DNA of 64,000 nucleotides from JBLUOA01 sp048060095 (lineage in GTDB: Bacteria > Pseudomonadota > Alphaproteobacteria > Rhodobacterales > Rhodobacteraceae). Location of the stretch: contig NZ_JBLUOA010000001.1 in NCBI RefSeq assembly GCF_048060095.1, positions 310,001 through 374,000 on the forward strand, read 5' to 3'. A model generated the notes under the pieces. The model was not told where the DNA came from. It saw only the letters and a list, made by a program, of their open reading frames with translations, and ran no database searches. Both the position numbers and the translations under genes were made by a program. Positions within the stretch are counted from its first letter, which is position 1; the number at the start of each line of letters is the position of its first letter. This document shows positions 8,262 to 16,954 of this stretch, piece by piece.

Positions 8262-9665
8262 ATGTCCCCCAAGACGCTCTACGACAAAATCTGGGATGCC
8301 CACCTCGCGCATGAGGCCGAGGATGGAACCAGCTTGCTGTATATCGACCGCCATCTGGTGCACGAAGTAACCAGCCCGCAAGCCTTTGAAGGGCTGCGCA
8401 TGGCCGGGCGCACGGTTCGCGCGCCTGAAAAGACGATTGCGGTTCCGGATCATAACGTGCCGACAACGCTCGACCGGGTGAACGGGATCGACAACGAGGA
8501 AAGCCGCATTCAGGTCGATGCGCTTGACAAGAACGCCAAGGATTTCGGCATCCACTACTATCCGGTATCCGATGTGCGCCAAGGGATCGTGCATATCGTC
8601 GGACCAGAGCAGGGCTGGACCCTGCCGGGCATGACGGTCGTCTGCGGCGATAGCCACACCGCGACGCATGGCGCGTTCGGCGCGCTGGCCCACGGGATCG
8701 GCACGTCTGAGGTCGAACACGTTCTGGCGACGCAAACGCTGATCCAGAAGAAATCGAAGAACATGAAGGTCGAAGTCACCGGCAAGCTGAACCCCGGCGT
8801 GACTGCGAAGGACATCACGCTGGCGATCATCGGCGAAACTGGCACCGCTGGCGGCACCGGCTACGTGATCGAATATTGCGGCGAGGCGATCCGCAGCCTT
8901 TCGATGGAAGGCCGGATGACCGTCTGCAACATGGCGATTGAAGGCGGCGCACGCGCGGGCCTGATTGCGCCGGACGATACTACATATGAATACGTGAAAG
9001 GCCGCCCGCATGCCCCCAAAGGGGCGCAGTGGGAGGCGGCGCTGAACTGGTGGAAAACGCTCTACACCGACGAAGGCGCGCATTTCGACAAGGTCATCAC
9101 GTTGAAGGGCGAAGACATTGCCCCGGTCGTGACCTGGGGCACCTCGCCCGAAGACGTTCTGCCGATCACTGCGACCGTGCCAAGCCCCGAGGATTTCACC
9201 GGTGGCAAGGTTGAGGCCGCGAAGCGCTCACTGGAATACATGGGCCTGAAGCCCGGCACCCCGCTGAGCGAGATCGAGATCGACACGGTCTTTATCGGCT
9301 CCTGCACCAATGGGCGGATCGAAGATCTGCGGGCGGCGGCGGCCATCCTGAAAGGGAAAAAGATCAAGGACGGGATGCGGGCGATGGTCGTTCCGGGGTC
9401 TGGCCTTGTCCGTGCACAGGCGGAAGAAGAGGGTCTAGCCGACATCTTTATCGAAGCGGGGTTTGAATGGCGGCTTGCGGGCTGTTCCATGTGCCTCGCG
9501 ATGAACCCGGACCAGCTTTCCCCCGGCGAACGCTGTGCGGCGACGTCAAACCGCAACTTTGAAGGCCGTCAGGGCCGTGGCGGACGGACGCACCTGCTGT
9601 CGCCCGCGATGGCAGCGGCGGCGGCGGTTACCGGCAAGCTGACGGATGTGCGGGATTTCATCTGA
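8262..9665 (+). CDS. leuC: 3-isopropylmalate dehydratase large subunit
   Basis: A 467-residue aconitase-family subunit. With LeuD it isomerises 2- to 3-isopropylmalate in leucine synthesis. It starts MSPKTLYDKIWDAH after a GGGAGAGG ribosome-binding site. The [4Fe-4S] cysteines are visible in FIGSCTNGR and GCSMCLAMN, and VCGDSHTATHGAFGALAHGI is the conserved substrate region. Its partner leuD lies 2.07 kb downstream, beyond an opposite-strand gene, so the two subunits are not in one simple operon. The 190 bases upstream hold no clear attenuator: a short ORF there (8118-8204) has only two Leu codons. Confidence 0.97.
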   Translation: MSPKTLYDKIWDAHLAHEAEDGTSLLYIDRHLVHEVTSPQAFEGLRMAGRTVRAPEKTIAVPDHNVPTTLDRVNGIDNEESRIQVDALDKNAKDFGIHYYPVSDVRQGIVHIVGPEQGWTLPGMTVVCGDSHTATHGAFGALAHGIGTSEVEHVLATQTLIQKKSKNMKVEVTGKLNPGVTAKDITLAIIGETGTAGGTGYVIEYCGEAIRSLSMEGRMTVCNMAIEGGARAGLIAPDDTTYEYVKGRPHAPKGAQWEAALNWWKTLYTDEGAHFDKVITLKGEDIAPVVTWGTSPEDVLPITATVPSPEDFTGGKVEAAKRSLEYMGLKPGTPLSEIEIDTVFIGSCTNGRIEDLRAAAAILKGKKIKDGMRAMVVPGSGLVRAQAEEEGLADIFIEAGFEWRLAGCSMCLAMNPDQLSPGERCAATSNRNFEGRQGRGGRTHLLSPAMAAAAAVTGKLTDVRDFI

Positions 9666-9698
9666 TCCGGCTTTGATCCCCGGTCACGCGAGCGGGGA

Positions 9699-10859
9699 TC
9701 AGAGAAACACCCTTTCCACACACCAATAGGCACCAACCAGCCCAATGACGACGGAGGCTGGCACCGCGATCACGCGGCGATACCAGTCTTTCCGCCCGAA
9801 CCAAAGGCCAACCAGCAGGAACGCAGCGGCGATCACCGCGAGCTGGCCAAGTTCCACCCCGATGTTGAAACCGATCAAGCCGGTCAGGAACCGCGTCGGC
9901 TCTAGCCCGATATCGCCCAGCACTGACGCGAAGCCGAGGCCGTGCAGCAGGCCGAACGCAAAGACAATCGCGGTGCGTCGCCATGTTATCTCTCCGCCGA
10001 TGATGTTCTCGACCGCGACATAGACAATGGACGCGGCGATCAGCGGTTCGACGATGCTGGCGGGGACAGACACGATTTCAAGCGTGGCAAGCGCCAGCGT
10101 GACCGTGTGGGCAAGGGTGAAGGCCGTCACCTGTACCAAGAGGGGGCGGATATGCAGCGAGAAGAAGAATAGCCCGAGCACGAACAGGATGTGGTCAAGA
10201 CCCTTCGGCACGATATGTTCAAAGCCGATAACGATGTAATCAAGGAAGGCGGCAAGCCCGCCGACCTCTGCAACGCCGCTGCGGGGCAAGGGGGCGCTAA
10301 GCCCGCCATCGGGCAGCATCGCGGCGTAGGCATCCTCGCCCGCGCTTTCCTGTCGGACGACCAGCGGGCCATAGGCGGCGACCCAGCCAAGCACGACGGG
10401 CGTGTCGTCATCGGGGAGCGGGGCGGTCAGCTGCAGTGTGGAACTGCGGGGGAGTTCCGCGTCACCGACGGGTGGGATTTCGATGGCCGTAATCTCAGCC
10501 GTCAGTGCGGTATCCCCGGCGTTGAGGGTTATACCTTCCGCGATGCCAGGCCAGGCCGCACGAAAGGCGGCCTCAAGCGCTTCCGGGTCCTTGCTGCGGA
10601 GTTCGTCATAGGTGCCCGAAAGCGGCGAGTCATTCGTGTCGGTCAGCCCGGCAAGGTCCATCCCGGCGATCAAAGGTTCAAGCGACAGATCCACGGTGAT
10701 GTCGACCACGCTTTCGCTAACGCTGACATCCGCGACCGCAGGCTCAATCTCATGCGCGATGGTTGCGTTTGCCCACAGAAGCGTGACAAGCAGCAGGGTT
10801 GACTTGCTGAGGACCCTGCCGAAGATGTTGAGGGCCTGCATCACTGGAAAGATCTTCAT
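9699..10859 (-). CDS. HupE/UreJ-type membrane protein with periplasmic domain
   Basis: A 386-residue protein with a signal peptide ending ANATIA, then a periplasmic domain (to about residue 200), then about six or seven membrane segments of the HupE/UreJ-2 family. The key motif is HIVPKGLDHILFVLGLFFF, with FTLAHTVTLALATL downstream. HupE relatives carry nickel or cobalt; that is a family-level inference. If cleaved after TIA, the mature protein starts with His (HEIEP). The ATG at 10859 overlaps by two bases the ATG of the divergent DUF4198 gene; an in-frame ATG at 10841 (MQALNIF) is an alternative. It lies opposite in strand between leuC and leuD. Confidence 0.78.
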   Translation of the reverse strand: MKIFPVMQALNIFGRVLSKSTLLLVTLLWANATIAHEIEPAVADVSVSESVVDITVDLSLEPLIAGMDLAGLTDTNDSPLSGTYDELRSKDPEALEAAFRAAWPGIAEGITLNAGDTALTAEITAIEIPPVGDAELPRSSTLQLTAPLPDDDTPVVLGWVAAYGPLVVRQESAGEDAYAAMLPDGGLSAPLPRSGVAEVGGLAAFLDYIVIGFEHIVPKGLDHILFVLGLFFFSLHIRPLLVQVTAFTLAHTVTLALATLEIVSVPASIVEPLIAASIVYVAVENIIGGEITWRRTAIVFAFGLLHGLGFASVLGDIGLEPTRFLTGLIGFNIGVELGQLAVIAAAFLLVGLWFGRKDWYRRVIAVPASVVIGLVGAYWCVERVFL

Positions 10860-11670
10860 GTCTATTGTCCGCTTTCTTGTCCTTGCCGTTGTTACGGTGG
10901 CGTTTTCTGGCATCGCGCACGCGCACGAGTTTTGGATATCACCAGAAGACTATACGGTCACCCCGGATGATCAGATCGTTGGAAATCTGAGAAACGGCGA
11001 GGAATTCGTCGGTTCGGGCTATTCCTATCTGCCCGAACGTTTCACCCGGTTCGAAATCATAAACGGCGACACCGTGCGCCCGGTCGAAGGGCGCATCGGC
11101 GACAAACCCGCGCTGAACATGCCGGCAGGGGATGGGGGGCTGGCGATTGTCGTGCACGAAACCACGACCAGCCGCCTGACCTACACCGAATGGGAGAAGT
11201 TCGTGCGCTTCGTCGAACACAAGGCGATGGACGGCACGTTAGAGGCGCACGCGGAGCGGGGATTGCCGGATGCGGGCTTCGTTGAGCTTTACAGCCGATA
11301 TTGCAAGGCGCTGATCGCGGTCGGTGACGGCACAGGCACGGATCGCCCGGTCGGGATGCTGACAGAGATTGTGGCCGAGGCGAACCCTTACACCGACGAT
11401 CTGTCCGATGGCCTGCCGCTGCGCGTGCTTTATGACGGCGCGCCCCGCGTCGGCGCGCAGGTCGAGCTGTTCGAAAAAGCGCCGGACGGCGAGGTTACGA
11501 TCACGCTTCACACGACCGACGCTGAGGGCCGCGCGACGGTGCCTGCGAAGGCCGGGCACGAGTATCTGGCGGATGCGGTCGTCATGCGCCCAACAGAAAA
11601 CGACTCCGTCGAAGATGGTCCGGTTTGGGAAACCCTGTGGGCCGCGCTGACCTTTCAGGTGCCTGAATAG
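10858..11670 (+). CDS. DUF4198 periplasmic protein
   Basis: A 270-residue exported protein. The ATG at 10858 follows a GGAAAG site and starts a signal peptide MSIVRFLVLAVVTVAFSG ending AHA. Cleavage would leave HEFWISPEDY at the mature N-terminus. This His-Glu-Phe-Trp start, and a C-terminal beta-sandwich-like stretch (LPLRVLYDGAPRVGAQVELF), match the DUF4198 family, whose members are often found beside nickel/cobalt uptake genes. The frame is open upstream to 10612, but that part is antisense to the HupE-like gene and lacks a signal peptide. It is head to head with that gene; the pair probably works together on a metal. Confidence 0.78.
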   Translation: MSIVRFLVLAVVTVAFSGIAHAHEFWISPEDYTVTPDDQIVGNLRNGEEFVGSGYSYLPERFTRFEIINGDTVRPVEGRIGDKPALNMPAGDGGLAIVVHETTTSRLTYTEWEKFVRFVEHKAMDGTLEAHAERGLPDAGFVELYSRYCKALIAVGDGTGTDRPVGMLTEIVAEANPYTDDLSDGLPLRVLYDGAPRVGAQVELFEKAPDGEVTITLHTTDAEGRATVPAKAGHEYLADAVVMRPTENDSVEDGPVWETLWAALTFQVPE

Positions 11671-11732
11671 CAGCACGGCTTGTCTTTCGGGGGGCGTTCG
11701 GCTATCCGAAGCGGCGTTACAGGAGACATGAC

Positions 11733-12338
11733 ATGGACAAGTTCACAACCGTTACGGGCGTCGCGGCCCCGATGCCGCTGATCAATATCGACACGGATAT
11801 GATTATCCCGAAGCTGTTCCTCAAGACGATCAAACGGTCCGGCCTCGGCGTGAACCTGTTCGACGAAATGCGCTATGACGACGACCGGAATGAGCGGCCA
11901 GAATTCGTGCTGAACAAGCCCGCCTATCGCAATGCTGAGATATTGGTGGCCGGAGAAAATTTCGGCTGCGGATCGTCGCGCGAACATGCACCTTGGGCGA
12001 TCAAGGATTTCGGGATCAAGGTCGTGATCGCCCCGTCTTTCGCCGACATCTTTTTCAACAACTGCTTCAAGAACGGTATCCTGCCGATCGCACTGCCGCA
12101 GGAAGATGTTGATATCCTGATGAAAGATGCGGAGCGCGGCGCGAATGCGCGTATGACCGTCGATCTGGAAAAGCAGGAGATCACGACCTCTGACGGTCAG
12201 ACCGTCGCGTTTGAAGTCGATGCGTTCAAGAAGCACTGTCTGATCGAAGGACTCGACGATATCGGGCAGACAATGTCGAAAGAAGCGTCGATTTCGACGT
12301 TTGAGAGCAAAGCAGCCCAAGAACGGCCTTGGGTCTAA
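11733..12338 (+). CDS. leuD: 3-isopropylmalate dehydratase small subunit
   Basis: A 201-residue swivel-domain partner of LeuC. The motif NIDTDMIIPKLFLKTI near the N-terminus and NFGCGSSREHAPWAIKDFGI in the middle are diagnostic, as is the FFNNCFKNGILPI segment. The ATG at 11733 follows an AGGAG site. It comes 62 bases after the DUF4198 gene on the same strand, so it may be read from that promoter as well as its own. A rho-independent terminator follows. Confidence 0.97.
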   Translation: MDKFTTVTGVAAPMPLINIDTDMIIPKLFLKTIKRSGLGVNLFDEMRYDDDRNERPEFVLNKPAYRNAEILVAGENFGCGSSREHAPWAIKDFGIKVVIAPSFADIFFNNCFKNGILPIALPQEDVDILMKDAERGANARMTVDLEKQEITTSDGQTVAFEVDAFKKHCLIEGLDDIGQTMSKEASISTFESKAAQERPWV

Positions 12339-12362
12339 AACACTGATACACCACTATATATT

Positions 12363-12390
12363 GGGGGTCAGTTTCGCTGGCCCCCTTTTT
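12363..12390 (+). terminator. Rho-independent terminator after leuD
   Basis: A nine-pair stem (GGGGGTCAG with CTGGCCCCC, one G-U pair), a five-base loop TTTCG and five T residues, starting 25 bases after the leuD stop. Confidence 0.85.
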
Positions 12391-12507
12391 GCTGCGTGAT
12401 TGATGCAAAGTCGCACCAGTTCTTCCACGAAAATGCCTCATTAAAATCGTCATGGTTAACAAATCCTTGATGGATAGATTCGTAGGGGCCACAACTTGGG
12501 GAAGAAA

Positions 12508-12597
12508 ATGAAAAGCTGTCGCAAAAAGCGGACGCTGATGGGCATAAGGTCGCGGCATTGTATCGCGGCCGGCCTAGGTAAGGGTACGATACGTTGA
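12508..12597 (+). CDS. Possible 29-residue leader peptide
   Basis: A short frame begins ATGAAAAGCTGT directly after GGGGAAGAAA, a good ribosome-binding site. It encodes a basic peptide (MKSCRKKRTLMG and so on) and ends TGA at 12595-12597. That stop overlaps the TTG start of the next gene as TTGA. The arrangement would couple translation of the weak TTG start to the upstream peptide. No homologue is known to me and the peptide itself may be unimportant. Confidence 0.35.
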   Translation: MKSCRKKRTLMGIRSRHCIAAGLGKGTIR

Positions 12598-13430
12598 TTT
12601 CGCAATTGGCAGGCGCGTTCGTTCGCGCGGTATTCGTGGTATTGCTCATCGCAATGCCGACGTTGTTGCTTCCGGGTCAGTCATCTGACACGGCGCAGAT
12701 TGTGACTCTGGTCGCGCTGTTCTCCGCAATTCTGATAATGATTGAATACGCGTCGAACTACCCGAGCTTGATAGAGTTCCGGGACGCTCCGCCGTTCAAC
12801 CGGGTGCGGTTTCTATCGCTGTTCATAACGGTCTTTCTGTTGACCATAATCTGCCGCGGCCGCACGGACCCAACAACGCTCACGCAATTTTTGACAACTA
12901 TCGGCGCGCTGATCGGACACGCGATTGATTTTCCGTACAGCCCGGTCCGTCTTGTGCTGTCGATGTTCCCGGATGGAACCGACCGGGCAAGCCTTGCGCT
13001 GGTCCGCACGACCGCCGGATTGTCTTACCTGATCTCGCTCTTGTCGCTGGCGGTGTTCCTGATCGTGCTGCGCCTGCAGGGTTGGCCGATGAAGGGGCGT
13101 TCGTTCAACGTCTGGGTCAACCTGCCGACCTTCGACCCCACAGCGGGCGGAGATGTGGTAGATCGGCTGATCCGTGACGCTCGGTTTAACATTTCCTTAG
13201 GCTTCTTGCTGCCATTCTTGACGCCATTGGCGGTGAAGTCCGCAGCGGCGCTGTTCGATCCGCTGGCGACCACATCGTCGCAAACCCTGATCTGGACAGT
13301 GGCGGCATGGGCGTTTCTTCCGGCAAGTCTGTTCATGCGCGGCATCGCCATGGGACGGATCGCCGACATGATTACCGAGCAGCGGCGGCAATCGCACGAG
13401 CTTGCACAAAATGGGTTGGCGCATGCCTGA
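12594..13430 (+). CDS. Hypothetical integral membrane protein
   Basis: A 278-residue protein with about six or seven hydrophobic segments and no motif I recognise. The first segment begins within FVRAVFVVLLIAMPTLLLPG. A loop around residues 110-150 reads IDFPYSPVRLVLSMFPDGTD. The start is taken as TTG at 12594, which overlaps the stop of a possible leader peptide; the next in-frame ATG (12654) would cut into the first membrane segment. Its 3' end overlaps the start of the following endonuclease/exonuclease/phosphatase frame by 124 bases. It lies between leuD and leuB. Confidence 0.65.
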   Translation: MISQLAGAFVRAVFVVLLIAMPTLLLPGQSSDTAQIVTLVALFSAILIMIEYASNYPSLIEFRDAPPFNRVRFLSLFITVFLLTIICRGRTDPTTLTQFLTTIGALIGHAIDFPYSPVRLVLSMFPDGTDRASLALVRTTAGLSYLISLLSLAVFLIVLRLQGWPMKGRSFNVWVNLPTFDPTAGGDVVDRLIRDARFNISLGFLLPFLTPLAVKSAAALFDPLATTSSQTLIWTVAAWAFLPASLFMRGIAMGRIADMITEQRRQSHELAQNGLAHA

Positions 13431-14509
13431 TCTGGCTTGCCGCCAGCGCCGCCTTTTCCGATACCTACCGAATAGCAACGTATAACGCAGAGCTGGACCG
13501 TGAAGGTCCGGGTCTGCTTTTGCGTGACATCGTGCGGGGCGAGGACGCGCAGATCGCCGCAGTCGTCGCCGTCATCGCCGAGGTCGCCCCCGATATCCTG
13601 CTGCTGCAACGGTTCGACTACGATCATGACTTGATCGCGTTGTCGGCCTTTGTCGATACGCTGCGTGAAGCGGGCATCGACTATCCCCACCTCTTTGCGC
13701 TGCCACCCAATTCCGGCGTTGCAACGGGGCTTGATATGGATGGCAACGGACGATTGGGCGAAGCGCGGGATACGCAGGGGTATGGTGATTTCTCGGGGCA
13801 AGGTGGCATGGCGCTTCTGTCGCACTATCCGATTGACGATGTGGGTGTGCGAGATTTCACGACGCTTCTGTGGAAGGATTTTCCCGGCGCGCTGCTGCCG
13901 ATGATGGATGGCGCGCCCTTTCCGTCACCCGAAGCGCAAGAGGTGCAGCGGCTATCGTCGGTCGGCCACTGGGATGTTCCGGTTGTTTTGCCCGGTGGGA
14001 CGCGGTTGCACCTGCTTTCATGGCACGGAACAACTCCGGTTTTCGACGGAGAGGAGGACCGCAACGGGCGGCGCAACCACGATGAAACGGTGTTCTGGGC
14101 GGGTTATCTCGACGGGATACTGGCGGAACCTGCTCCGGATGCCCCGTTCATCGTTCTGGGCGATGCCAACCTCGACCCCATCGACGGCGACGGGCGGGGT
14201 GAGGCGATCTGGGCGCTGTTAGCCCATCCGCTGTTGCACGATCCCGAACCGCAAAGCGACGGCGGCGCGCAAGCCGCAAACCAAGGCGGGATAAACGCGC
14301 GCCAACGGGGCGATCCGGCTTTTGATACCGCCGATTGGCCGGATACCGGCGGGAAACCCGGTAATATGCGGGTGGATTATGTTTTGCCCTCGCGCGATCA
14401 GGAGGTCGTTGCAAGCGGGGTGTTCTGGCCCGCGTCTGGCCCGATGGCAGAGGTTGTGGCGATAGCTTCCCGGCATCGCATGGTGTGGGTTGACATCCAG
14501 CTTCCCTAG
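13307..14509 (+). CDS. Endonuclease/exonuclease/phosphatase-family exported protein
   Basis: An EEP-fold protein, probably periplasmic. Visible motifs are TYRIATYNAEL (first Asn/Glu), a central catalytic His in LLSWHGTTPV, FIVLGDANLDPIDGDGRG (Asp/Asn pair), RVDYVLPS, and the terminal SRHRMVWVDIQLP (catalytic His). Substrate, DNA or phosphoester lipid, cannot be told. A signal peptide is evident at KWVGACLIWLAASAAFS, but no ordinary start codon lies just before it. The only in-frame ATG is 13307, which gives a 40-residue basic N-terminal stretch overlapping the previous gene. A CTG at 13427 overlapping its stop (CTGA) is the other option, as is a frameshift. Confidence 0.78.
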   Translation: MGVSSGKSVHARHRHGTDRRHDYRAAAAIARACTKWVGACLIWLAASAAFSDTYRIATYNAELDREGPGLLLRDIVRGEDAQIAAVVAVIAEVAPDILLLQRFDYDHDLIALSAFVDTLREAGIDYPHLFALPPNSGVATGLDMDGNGRLGEARDTQGYGDFSGQGGMALLSHYPIDDVGVRDFTTLLWKDFPGALLPMMDGAPFPSPEAQEVQRLSSVGHWDVPVVLPGGTRLHLLSWHGTTPVFDGEEDRNGRRNHDETVFWAGYLDGILAEPAPDAPFIVLGDANLDPIDGDGRGEAIWALLAHPLLHDPEPQSDGGAQAANQGGINARQRGDPAFDTADWPDTGGKPGNMRVDYVLPSRDQEVVASGVFWPASGPMAEVVAIASRHRMVWVDIQLP

Positions 14510-14593
14510 GCCGCGATCACGGGCGGGGGTTCTTGACCCTCTGACAAGAACCCGCTACGGCGAAACAACCTTCAAATAAAGGATTGTATCGCC

Positions 14594-15700
14594 ATGACGA
14601 CACCCACGCTTCTTATCCTTCCCGGTGATGGTATCGGCCCCGAAGTCATGGCCGAAGTTCGCAAGATCATCGCGTGGTTTGGTGACAAGCGCGGGATGGC
14701 GTTTGACGTGTCCGAAGACCTTGTTGGTGGGGCTGCCTATGACGCGCATGGCGTTCCGCTGACCGATGCGACGATGGAAAAGGCGCAAGAAGCAGATGCG
14801 GTTTTGCTGGGCGCGGTTGGTGGCCCGAAATACGACGTTCTCGATTTCAGCGTGAAGCCTGAGCGTGGGCTGCTGCGTCTGCGCAAGGAAATGGACCTGT
14901 TCGCAAACCTGCGCCCGGCGCAGTGCTTTGACGCGCTCGCCGATTTTTCCTCGCTGAAGCGCGATATCGTCGCGGGCCTCGACATCATGATCGTGCGGGA
15001 ACTGACCTCCGGGTCCTATTTCGGAGAGCCGCGCGGGATTTTCGAAGAAGGCAACGAACGCGTCGGAATCAACACCCAGCGCTATACGGAATCCGAGATT
15101 GACCGCGTTGCGCGTGCGGCGTTCGAACTCGCCCGCCGGCGTGGGAACAAGGTCTGCTCGATGGAAAAGGCCAACGTCATGGAATCTGGCATCCTGTGGC
15201 GCGAGGTCGTCACGCAGGTGCATCAGGCTGATTACGCCGACGTCGAGCTAAGCCATATGTATGCCGACAACGGCGCGATGCAGCTTGTGCGCGCGCCGAA
15301 ACAATTTGACGTGATCCTGACCGACAACCTGTTCGGCGACATTCTGTCGGACTGCGCGGCGATGCTGACCGGATCGCTTGGCATGTTGCCATCGGCGAGC
15401 CTTGGGGCACCGATGGAAAACGGGCGGCCAAAGGCGCTTTATGAACCAGTCCACGGCTCCGCCCCCGACATCGCGGGAGAGGGCAAGGCCAACCCATGCG
15501 CCTGTATCCTCAGCTTCGCGATGGCGCTGCGTTATTCCTTCGATCAGGGCGGCGAAGCCACCCGGCTTGAACAAGCTGTCGAAAGCGTGCTGGCCGCAGG
15601 CGTCCGCACTGGTGATCTGATGCAGTCGGGTGACGGCAATCCGGCGTCGACCACCGAAATGGGCGATGCCGTCATCGAAGCGCTGAACGCAAGCCTTTAA
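14594..15700 (+). CDS. leuB: 3-isopropylmalate dehydrogenase
   Basis: A 368-residue NAD-dependent decarboxylating dehydrogenase for the third step of leucine synthesis. It opens TPTLLILPGDGIGPEVMAEV. Substrate and metal residues appear in RELTSGSYFGEPRG and DVILTDNLFGDILSDCAAML. The NAD-binding motif is EPVHGSAPDIAGEGKANP. The length is normal. No strong ribosome-binding site precedes the ATG. It stands 84 bases after the EEP gene, and together with leuC and leuD gives the full isopropylmalate branch in this window except leuA. Confidence 0.97.
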   Translation: MTTPTLLILPGDGIGPEVMAEVRKIIAWFGDKRGMAFDVSEDLVGGAAYDAHGVPLTDATMEKAQEADAVLLGAVGGPKYDVLDFSVKPERGLLRLRKEMDLFANLRPAQCFDALADFSSLKRDIVAGLDIMIVRELTSGSYFGEPRGIFEEGNERVGINTQRYTESEIDRVARAAFELARRRGNKVCSMEKANVMESGILWREVVTQVHQADYADVELSHMYADNGAMQLVRAPKQFDVILTDNLFGDILSDCAAMLTGSLGMLPSASLGAPMENGRPKALYEPVHGSAPDIAGEGKANPCACILSFAMALRYSFDQGGEATRLEQAVESVLAAGVRTGDLMQSGDGNPASTTEMGDAVIEALNASL

Positions 15701-15789
15701 GGGAAGCCAACTGGGGTCAGGCACCGCTTGCGGTTTGCCGGGGCCGGTCCTATGGTCCCGCAACTGTTAGCGTTAACGGAGCTGGCGCG

Positions 15790-16761
15790 ATGAGCACACC
15801 CACAACCGGCCCGACCAATACCAAAGGCGCGTTGAACGCCCTGATGGCCTATGGCCTGTTTTCCGCGCATGACGTCATCGTCAAGGCGTTGGGCGGGGGG
15901 TATTCGCCGTTTCAGATCGTCTTTTTCAGCGCGTTGATGGGGTTCCCGTTCGTTGCGCTGATGCTGATGCAGGACGACACGAAAGGCAATCTGCGACCGG
16001 TCCATCCCTTGTGGATGACAGCGCGCACGATTGCGTCGATCTTCACCGGGGCTTGCGCGTTCTACGCCTTCTCTGTCCTGCCACTTGCGCAGACCTACGC
16101 GATTATTTTTGCGTCGCCCCTGCTGATTACGGTCCTGTCGATCCCGATCTTGGGAGAGGTCGTGCGCCTGCGCCGGTGGCTTGCCGTGATCGTCGGGCTG
16201 ATCGGGGTGCTTGTCGTGCTTCGGCCCGGCTCAGTCCCGATTGGGCTTGGACATCTGGCGGCACTTGGGTGTGCGATCGGTGGCGCGTTCAATTCGATCA
16301 TCGTGCGCAAGATTGGGCAGGAGGAACGCAGCGCGGTCCTGATGATGTATCCCATGCTTGCCACCGTCATCGTGATGGGTGCGTTGATGCCGTTCTATTA
16401 CAAACCCATGCCCGCGCTGGATTTCGGCGGCATGGCTTTGGTCGCGCTGTTCGCATTCCTCGCCGTCAGGTTCTTGATCGCCGCTTACCGCAATGGCGAG
16501 GCGGTGATTGTCGCGCCGATGCAGTATTCGCAGATCATCTGGGCCACGATTTTCGGCCTGCTGTTTTTCAACGAAATACCAGACACGCCCACAATCATCG
16601 GCGCAGGGATCATCATCGCCAGCGGTATCTACATCCTGATCCGCGAAAGCGCCGCCGGGGCGTCAGAGAATACGCCTGTTCTTCGCACCCGCAGCCGGAT
16701 CGGAACGGGCAACGGATTGCGCGTCGGAACCTTCGTGCGGCGCATAACCTCCAGCGAATGA
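15790..16761 (+). CDS. DMT-superfamily (EamA) permease
   Basis: A 323-residue inner-membrane protein with ten predicted helices arranged as two EamA repeats (about 18-150 and 160-295). Examples are GALNALMAYGLFSAHDVIVK and, in the second repeat, GEAVIVAPMQYSQIIWATIF. Family members export amino acids, nucleotides or other metabolites; no substrate can be assigned. The C-terminal tail of about 30 residues is polar and basic. It follows leuB by 89 bases and precedes tRNA-Pro. Confidence 0.85.
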   Translation: MSTPTTGPTNTKGALNALMAYGLFSAHDVIVKALGGGYSPFQIVFFSALMGFPFVALMLMQDDTKGNLRPVHPLWMTARTIASIFTGACAFYAFSVLPLAQTYAIIFASPLLITVLSIPILGEVVRLRRWLAVIVGLIGVLVVLRPGSVPIGLGHLAALGCAIGGAFNSIIVRKIGQEERSAVLMMYPMLATVIVMGALMPFYYKPMPALDFGGMALVALFAFLAVRFLIAAYRNGEAVIVAPMQYSQIIWATIFGLLFFNEIPDTPTIIGAGIIIASGIYILIRESAAGASENTPVLRTRSRIGTGNGLRVGTFVRRITSSE

Positions 16762-16807
16762 GGGCTTGCCAAAATCGCCCCAGAGGTTTAACCCGCACCC
16801 TCACGGT

Positions 16808-16884
16808 CGGGCTGTAGCGCAGCCTGGTAGCGCACCTGCTTCGGGAGCAGGGGGTCGGAGGTTCGAATCCTCTCAGCCCGACCA
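16808..16884 (+). tRNA. tRNA-Pro (anticodon CGG)
   Basis: A 77-base cloverleaf. The acceptor stem CGGGCTG pairs with CAGCCCG, followed by A and an encoded CCA. The anticodon loop TTCGGGA holds CGG at 16842-16844, and GGTTCGAATCC forms the T arm. It closely resembles E. coli proK. No integrase or repeated 3' end is seen nearby. Confidence 0.96.
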
Positions 16885-16954
16885 ACATCACCGCCTTTGA
16901 CAGTTTTAAATGAGATGGACCTTTTGGGGTGCATCCCAGTTCTGTGTGGCGTTC

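Noticed and set aside
7262..9083. Two minus-strand frames opposite TauE/SafE and leuC
   Set aside because: Antisense to clear genes; composition is not protein-like.
16808..16884. tRNA-Pro as an island attachment site
   Set aside because: No integrase and no repeat of the tRNA 3' end in the following genes, which form an ordinary frc locus.
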